From NCBI GenBank assembly GCA_002067855.1, contig MVQS01000348.1, positions 1-5,768 on the forward strand: 5,768 bases of DNA. Reading direction: 5' to 3'. Below, in pieces: positions 1 through 3,943 of the stretch. The position numbers and the translations under genes were made by a program. The DNA comes from Syntrophaceae bacterium PtaB.Bin038. GTDB lineage: Bacteria > Desulfobacterota > Syntrophia > Syntrophales > UBA2192. Position 1 is the first letter of the stretch. Each line of letters begins with the position of its first letter. The notes under the pieces are model-generated. The model saw only the letters and a list, made by a program, of their open reading frames with translations, made no database searches and was not told the origin of the DNA.

Positions 1-1273
1 TGTAGTGGACGATGCCCCGATGGGTGCCCACGTCATGCCCGAGCCGGTCCACCATCCTGCCGGGGCCCATCCCGGCGAAGCGCTCCGCGAGAAACATCCC
101 GATCCCTCCCCGGGGGATGAAGCAGATGTCCTGGCTGTCCTCCCGCTGCGAGACGGGCAGCCCGGCGCGCGACGCCAGCGCCCGGACCTCCTCCTTCGTG
201 TGCTCCCCGAGGGGGAAATGCAGGCGCCCGAGCGCGTCCCGTCTCACCCGGTAGAGGAAATAGGTCTGGTCCTTCCTGCGGTCCTTCGGCACGGCCAGCG
301 CCGGCTTTCCGCCCCGATCGACGATGCGCGCGTAGTGCCCCGTGGCCAGGCCCCCGAAGCCCAGCTGACGGGCCTTTTCGAGAACCATCCCGAACTTGAT
401 GTCCCGGTTGCACAGGACGCAGGGGTTCGGGGTCCTCCCCCGCCGGTACTCCGCCAGGAACGGTTCGATGACGAGCCGCTCCAGGTCTGCGCCGAAATCG
501 ACCGCATGGTGGGGGATTCCCAGCATGCGGCAGACCTTCGCCGCATCCTCCACGTCCTGCGGTCCGTAGCCTGCCTGCCCGTCGCCCCGGCGGTAGAGGG
601 TCAGCCCCGCGATGTCGAGGCCCCGCTCGGCCAGCAGAAGGGCCGCGACGGAGCTGTCCACGCCGCCGCTCATGGCCACGAGGACCTTTCCGGACGCCGG
701 CCCTGCCCCGGGCATCCGGATCACCGACCCGCGGGACCGAAACCACCCGGCGAGGGTCTCCATGGCCTCCCGCTCGCGACGGGAGAGCTCCCCGGGTCCC
801 AGCCTCTCCCCGGAGTAGCCGTTCACCACGGCCGTTGCGGCCCTGTCCAAGAGGACCGCGAGACGCCCCGGGTCGCCGGCCTGCAGGTAGAGGCTCACAT
901 CGTTGATGAAGAGGATGTCCCGGTCCAGCGCCTCGACCTGTCGGAAAATCCCCTCGATCCTCTCCCGGTTTCGTCGTGCCTTGTCCAGCGCCTCTTCCTC
1001 GGTCGCCGAGGTCAGGCGCGGCGCGAGGACGGGAACGTACAGATAGGCGACCCCCGAACCGGCCGGCGGGATCAGCCTTCCGCCGATCCCCATGAGACCG
1101 CGCTCCCGCACGATCTTTCCGGGGATCTCCGGCGCAAGGTCGACGACGGCGATCCGGCCCCCCAGCCCCTGCCGGCAGAAACCCTCCAGGATCTCCCGGC
1201 AAAGGGTCGTCTTCCCCGAGTTGACGTCGCCGACGATCAGCGTTTTCTTGCCGAGATAATCTCGACTGTTCAT
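1..1273 (-). CDS. mnmA: P-loop NTPase-MnmA fusion (tRNA 2-thiouridylase type), C-terminus cut by window edge
   Basis: The reading frame begins at ATG 1273-1271 and stays open for 424 codons to the window edge, so the C-terminus is missing. Residues 1-190 form a P-loop domain: Walker A GDVNSGKTT (15-23), then VVDLAPEIPG (43-52) and a hydrophobic strand ending in D125. Residues about 196-424 are MnmA-like: PP-loop ATP-pyrophosphatase motif SGGVDSS (202-208), TPNPCVLCNRDIKF (281-294), ATGHYARI (310-317), KDQTYFLYRV (334-343) and SQDICF (380-385). MnmA uses ATP to adenylate U34 of tRNA-Lys/Glu/Gln and then inserts sulfur delivered by a persulfide relay, giving 2-thiouridine in the cytoplasm. C288 and C384 match the catalytic pair (E. 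coli C102 and C199), and the spacings between motifs match E. coli almost exactly. C285 adds a CxxC. About 140 MnmA residues should lie beyond the edge. The thiouridylase-like domain is certain. The role of the N-terminal domain is unknown, and a paralogue with another thiolation target is possible. Confidence 0.9.
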   Translation of the reverse strand, partial: MNSRDYLGKKTLIVGDVNSGKTTLCREILEGFCRQGLGGRIAVVDLAPEIPGKIVRERGLMGIGGRLIPPAGSGVAYLYVPVLAPRLTSATEEEALDKARRNRERIEGIFRQVEALDRDILFINDVSLYLQAGDPGRLAVLLDRAATAVVNGYSGERLGPGELSRREREAMETLAGWFRSRGSVIRMPGAGPASGKVLVAMSGGVDSSVAALLLAERGLDIAGLTLYRRGDGQAGYGPQDVEDAAKVCRMLGIPHHAVDFGADLERLVIEPFLAEYRRGRTPNPCVLCNRDIKFGMVLEKARQLGFGGLATGHYARIVDRGGKPALAVPKDRRKDQTYFLYRVRRDALGRLHFPLGEHTKEEVRALASRAGLPVSQREDSQDICFIPRGGIGMFLAERFAGMGPGRMVDRLGHDVGTHRGIVHY

Positions 1274-1279
1274 GGCCGT

Positions 1280-1285
1280 TCCTCT
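1280..1285 (-). promoter_or_regulatory. Ribosome binding site of the P-loop-MnmA gene
   Basis: On the minus strand AGAGGA lies 6 bases before ATG 1273. This is a good Shine-Dalgarno match at good spacing. It fixes the start ahead of the P-loop domain, so that domain is translated as part of the MnmA protein and is not an unrelated upstream frame. Confidence 0.7.
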
Positions 1286-1302
1286 AGTCAGCGTCTGCAG
1301 GC

Positions 1303-1391
1303 GAAGTCAGGAAGTGAGGAAGAGCGGAAGAGCAGAAATTCAAGAATCCTTCTTCTTCCATTCATTCCGCTCTTCCTAACTTCCGCTCTTC
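1303..1391. repeat. Intergenic palindromic element A, built of 8-base tandem units
   Basis: The left arm reads on the plus strand as units GAAGTCAG, GAAGTGAG, GAAGAGCG, GAAGAGCA (1303-1334). The right arm reads on the minus strand as GAAGAGCG, GAAGTTAG, GAAGAGCG (1391-1368). Positions 1310-1329 pair with 1365-1384 at 19 of 20 bases around a 35-base loop, which itself holds AAGAA-TCC-TTCTT (1342-1354). The right arm overlaps the end of the transporter gene, whose TAG stop (1378-1376) lies inside a GAAGTTAG unit. RNA from either strand could form a long hairpin, but no T-run follows the stem, so a classical intrinsic terminator is not supported. Related copies lie at 2673-2759 and 3763-3861. 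Confidence 0.85.
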
Positions 1392-2647
1392 TTCACCTCG
1401 CCATCGGCCGGGCTGCCGGCTTCCTCCCTGGCCGCCCCCCCGAATGTCTCGGGCAGGAGAAGCAGCGAAAGCGCCCCGATCACGTAGACGACCCCCGTGA
1501 CCGCAAGCCCCGTGGCAAGCCCGTAATGACTCCCGATTTTCCCGATCGTGTAGGGGGCGAGCACGGCGCCGATCCGGCCCATGTTCCAGCAGAAGCCCCC
1601 GGCATAGGCCCGGACCCGCTCGGGGAAGAGCTCGGCGAAATACGCCCCGAGCACGCCTCCCACGCCGGGAAGGCCGAAGCCCACGACGATGCCCCACCAG
1701 AACAGGAAGATCGGGTCCCTGACCACGATGTAGACCCACACGGCGGCGGCGACCGTGCCGAAGGCGACGATCATGGCCCTGCGGCGGCCGATTCGATCGG
1801 CGAGGAACCCGAAGAACTGGAACCCGAAGAACATCCCCGCGTACATGACGAGCGAGAAGTCGGCCATCATGGTGAGGCTGAGCCCCCGCTCGCGGGTGAG
1901 GAACGTGGGGATCCAGTACGCGGCGCCCCAGTAGCCGGCCAGGTTGATGAGGCTCACCAGGGTGGCCAGGAAGGTCGTCTTCCCGAGACCGCCCCGGAAG
2001 ATGTCTGCGATGCCGACCTTTGCGGCCGCGGCTTTGCCGCCCGGCACGGCCCCGGAAACGCGATCCGGCGGGACGAGACGGGCCACGACAAAGGCGAAGG
2101 GAATCGAGACCGTCCCCAGGAGAAACAGGAGCCGCCAGTCCGTGTCGAGGACCATCCTGCCCATGAAGGATGCCGCCACGGCGCCTACGGCGAAGCTGCT
2201 CAGGACGAACGAGGCCGCCCGCCCGCGGTACTGCGGCGCCCAGTGCTCGGCGATCAGGGCCGAGCAGGGACCCCAGATTCCCCCGATGGCGAGACCCGTG
2301 AGGCACCGCAGCGCCATCCACATGCCCAGGCTGTGGGCGAAGTACACCGCCCCCATGCCCGCGCCCAGCCACAGCAGCGCGACGATCAGGGCGGTGCGGC
2401 GCCCCCGGTTCTCTGCGATGAGACCGAAGACGACGCTTCCGATCATGGCGCCCGCCATGGTGGCCGAGCCGATGAGCCCCCCCTCGGGCAGCGAGATGCC
2501 GAGCACCCCGAGCAGGACGGGCATGGCGATGGCGAGCACGATGAGGTCGTAGCTGTCCAGCAGGTACGTCGCAAAGGCGGCCCACAGGACGGGCCAGCGT
2601 TGTTCCGTTCCTGTTTCAGCCATCGTGGCTTGTGCGTTCGTGCGCAT
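1376..2647 (-). CDS. Major facilitator superfamily transporter, AAHS/sialate-like organic acid:H+ symporter
   Basis: The 423-residue protein is complete and of normal length for a 12-helix MFS permease of the inner membrane. The first helix carries DSYDLIVLAIAMP (31-43), resembling the acidic TM1 motif of aromatic-acid:H+ symporters. The cytoplasmic loop 2-3 motif is GLIAENRGRR (75-84) and its second-half equivalent is GFLADRIGRRR (280-290). Other family marks are QYRGRA (139-144), AELFPERVRAYAGG (338-351) and LPET (398-401) after the last helix. A hydrophilic loop at about 193-222 separates the two six-helix halves. The substrate is probably an organic acid such as an aromatic acid, shikimate-like compound or sugar acid, but the sequence does not settle it. 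No good Shine-Dalgarno precedes ATG 2647 (AAAAGG lies 17 bases away); the in-frame ATG at 2623 is an alternative that leaves all helices intact. The last codons and stop come from repeat element A. The MnmA-fusion gene follows 102 bases downstream on the same strand. Confidence 0.9.
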   Translation of the reverse strand: MRTNAQATMAETGTEQRWPVLWAAFATYLLDSYDLIVLAIAMPVLLGVLGISLPEGGLIGSATMAGAMIGSVVFGLIAENRGRRTALIVALLWLGAGMGAVYFAHSLGMWMALRCLTGLAIGGIWGPCSALIAEHWAPQYRGRAASFVLSSFAVGAVAASFMGRMVLDTDWRLLFLLGTVSIPFAFVVARLVPPDRVSGAVPGGKAAAAKVGIADIFRGGLGKTTFLATLVSLINLAGYWGAAYWIPTFLTRERGLSLTMMADFSLVMYAGMFFGFQFFGFLADRIGRRRAMIVAFGTVAAAVWVYIVVRDPIFLFWWGIVVGFGLPGVGGVLGAYFAELFPERVRAYAGGFCWNMGRIGAVLAPYTIGKIGSHYGLATGLAVTGVVYVIGALSLLLLPETFGGAAREEAGSPADGEVKKSGS

Positions 2648-2672
2648 AAATACGTCGTCAAAAACCTTTTAT

Positions 2673-2759
2673 GAAGTTATGAAGTTAGGAAGCTGCGAAG
2701 TTAAGAAATGAGGAACGGGAATGTTCGCAACTTCTCCATTTCCCGACTTCGCAAGTTCC
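2673..2759. repeat. Intergenic palindromic element B, diverged copy of the 8-base-unit family
   Basis: Five 8-base units run in register on the plus strand: GAAGTTAT, GAAGTTAG, GAAGCTGC, GAAGTTAA, GAAATGAG (2673-2712). The region 2688-2710 pairs with 2737-2759 at 18 of 23 bases around a 26-base loop. The copy is more diverged than A and C and lacks GAAGAGCG. It occupies the gap between the divergent transporter and hydrolase genes, starting 26 bases upstream of the transporter ATG, so it lies where the transporter's promoter should be. Confidence 0.75.
2676..2704 (-). promoter_or_regulatory. Weak candidate promoter for the MFS transporter, inside element B
   Basis: On the minus strand TTAACT (2704-2699) and CATAAC (2681-2676) are separated by 17 bases. 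Each matches the sigma-70 -35 and -10 consensus at 4 of 6 positions. Transcription would start near 2669, leaving a leader of about 20 bases to ATG 2647 or about 45 to ATG 2623. Both boxes fall in repeat units of element B, so the match may only reflect the AT-richer repeat. Confidence 0.22.
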
Positions 2760-2816
2760 TGTGCGGAGGGAGTCTACCGGCGGGCCGTCCCGGCGTCAAG
2801 GACGAGAAAAATGGCC

Positions 2817-2844
2817 TTGACCGCCATGCCAGGAAATGTAAGAT
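2817..2844 (+). promoter_or_regulatory. Candidate sigma-70 promoter for the alpha/beta hydrolase
   Basis: TTGACC (2817-2822; 5 of 6 to the -35 consensus) and TAAGAT (2839-2844; 4 of 6 to the -10 consensus) are 16 bases apart, with TG directly before the -10 box. A start near 2851 would give a leader of about 60 bases before ATG 2912. It would exclude the longer frame that opens at 2708 and the ATG at 2843. This rests on motif matching only. Confidence 0.4.
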
Positions 2845-2897
2845 GGGAGCGCTTGCCCGGCGCGTGCGGGCCCGTCTCCGGGTGCCTGCCCTGCGAC

Positions 2898-2902
2898 AGG
2901 GA
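2898..2902 (+). promoter_or_regulatory. Ribosome binding site deciding the hydrolase start
   Basis: AGGGA lies 9 bases before ATG 2912, the start that puts the first beta strand of the hydrolase fold at the N-terminus. A competing AGGA (2831-2834) lies 8 bases before ATG 2843, but that start would add 23 mostly basic residues unlike the family. Confidence 0.5.
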
Positions 2903-2911
2903 CATCGAACC

Positions 2912-3733
2912 ATGGGCGTCTCCAGGACCTCTTTCGAGATTCGCGCAGCGGGGCGACGGCTCCACGCCGAACGGATCGAGCCGCAGCCCGCCGACCCCGG
3001 GGCCGGCGGCCCCCCCCTCGTCTTCCTGCACGAGGGGCTCGGCAGCGTCGGCCAGTGGCGCGACTTCCCGGCGCGCCTGAGCGAAAAAACGGGCCTGCCG
3101 TCCCTGGTCTACGACCGCTGGGGGTACGGCGACTCGGAGGCCTTCACCCTGCCCCGCGGCACGGGCTATCTCCACGACGAGGCGCTTACCGGCCTGCCGG
3201 CCGTGCTGGACGCGTTCGGGATCGGCAAGGCGATTCTGGTCGGCCACAGCGACGGCGGGTCGATCGCCCTGATCTTCGCGTCGAAACACCCGGAACGCGT
3301 GTGCGCCGTGATCACCGAGGCCGCCCACGTGTTTGTGGAAGACGTCACATTGCAAGGCATCCGGGAGGCCGTCGAGGTCTACGCCTCCACGGACCTCAAA
3401 AAGCGGCTCGCGCGTTACCACGGGGACAAGACCGACCTCGTCTTTCGAGGCTGGGCCGAGACGTGGCTCTCTCCCGCTTTCCGGGGCTGGAACATCGAGG
3501 AGTACCTGCCGGGGGTCCGATGCCCCGTCCTGATCATCCAGGGCATCGACGACCGCTACGGGACGGCGGCGCAGGTCCGGGCCATCGAGCGACAGGTCTC
3601 CGGGCCCTCGGAGGCGCTGCTCCTCCGCTGCGGACACATCCCCCACGCCGAGGCGCGGGACGAGGTCCTCGAGGCGATGGCGGGGTTCATATCGCAAGTT
3701 ACGGCCGGCGCTCCCAAGATCAGCGGGCAATGA
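2912..3733 (+). CDS. Alpha/beta hydrolase, complete catalytic triad, substrate unknown
   Basis: The 273-residue protein has the length of a single-domain cytosolic alpha/beta hydrolase. In order it shows the oxyanion-hole loop LVFLHEGLGS (36-45), LVYDRWGYGDSE (65-76), the nucleophile elbow GHSDGGS (111-117) with Ser113, the acid loop GIDDRYGT (211-218), where Asp214 is the likely acid, and CGHIPHAE (240-247), where His242 is the likely base. It therefore probably cleaves an ester, thioester or C-C bond of a small molecule. The HEGLGS, GHSDGGS and CGHIPHAE set recalls COG0596 (MhpC-like) hydrolases, whose substrates are mostly unassigned. There is no signal peptide with the start at 2912. The frame is open back to 2708, but its first 68 codons derive from repeat B and intergenic DNA and look noncoding. 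The gene is divergent from the MFS permease, and a link in uptake and hydrolysis of one compound is possible but unproven. Confidence 0.88.
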   Translation: MGVSRTSFEIRAAGRRLHAERIEPQPADPGAGGPPLVFLHEGLGSVGQWRDFPARLSEKTGLPSLVYDRWGYGDSEAFTLPRGTGYLHDEALTGLPAVLDAFGIGKAILVGHSDGGSIALIFASKHPERVCAVITEAAHVFVEDVTLQGIREAVEVYASTDLKKRLARYHGDKTDLVFRGWAETWLSPAFRGWNIEEYLPGVRCPVLIIQGIDDRYGTAAQVRAIERQVSGPSEALLLRCGHIPHAEARDEVLEAMAGFISQVTAGAPKISGQ

Positions 3734-3762
3734 AGCCGAACGGCCGGAGCAGTGGAGCATGT

Positions 3763-3861
3763 GAAGTTAGGAAGCGCAGAAGAGCGGAAGATCGGATTGG
3801 ATGTCCGGAGGATTTCTCATCGCTGGTTCCGCTCTTCCTCACTTCCGATATTCCTCACTTC
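3763..3861. repeat. Intergenic palindromic element C, built of 8-base tandem units
   Basis: The plus-strand arm is GAAGTTAG, GAAGCGCA, GAAGAGCG, GAAGATCG (3763-3794). The opposite arm, read on the minus strand from 3861, is GAAGTGAG, GAATATCG, GAAGTGAG, GAAGAGCG, GAACCAGC (to 3822). Positions 3770-3789 pair with 3827-3846 at 17 of 20 bases around a 37-base loop. The right arm has one 8-base unit more than the left, which suggests change by whole units. The element begins 29 bases after the hydrolase stop and ends about 80 bases before the kinase start. No T-run follows either arm. Confidence 0.85.
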
Positions 3862-3927
3862 GCGGCCCTTATGGTAGAAGGCGAGCGCATTGCGGTCAGC
3901 GAGGAATCATCTCGTTCAGCAGGTGAA

Positions 3928-3940
3928 AAGGGGACAGGGG
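3928..3940 (+). promoter_or_regulatory. Purine-rich ribosome binding region of the hybrid kinase
   Basis: AAGGGG (3928-3933) ends 10 bases before ATG 3944, and a second AGGGG (3936-3940) ends 3 bases before it. The first is the better placed. The in-frame GTG at 3923 has its nearest purine block (GAGGAA, 3901-3906) 16 bases upstream, so ATG 3944 is preferred. Confidence 0.5.
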
Positions 3941-3943
3941 AGA

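Noticed and set aside
33..1202. A 389-codon minus-strand open frame
   Set aside because: It lies in another frame on the same strand as the MnmA fusion, is Gly/Arg/Pro-rich and shows no domain.
1303..1391. Element A (and likewise B and C) as a rho-independent terminator
   Set aside because: The stems are long enough, but no run of T follows the stem on either strand in any copy, and the loops are 26-37 bases. Termination remains possible but is not supported by sequence.
2656..2661. TTGACG on the minus strand as the -35 box of the transporter promoter
   Set aside because: The -10 box would fall inside the transporter coding region, beyond both candidate starts' leader space, and no -10-like hexamer is there.
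5..2674. A very long plus-strand open frame of 889 codons
   Set aside because: It runs antisense through both the MnmA fusion and the transporter, across the repeat between them. Its product is rich in Pro, Arg, His, Asp and Gly with no recognisable domain. It is a by-product of GC-rich codon bias opposite real genes.
2708..2911. Longer N-terminus for the hydrolase, starting at 2708 or 2843
   Set aside because: The first part is repeat element B and intergenic sequence, the added residues are basic and unlike the family, and a candidate promoter at 2817-2844 lies inside it.
1303..3861. The octamer repeats as a CRISPR array
   Set aside because: The units are 8 bases, directly abutting, without spacers of uniform length, inverted within each element, and there are no cas genes.
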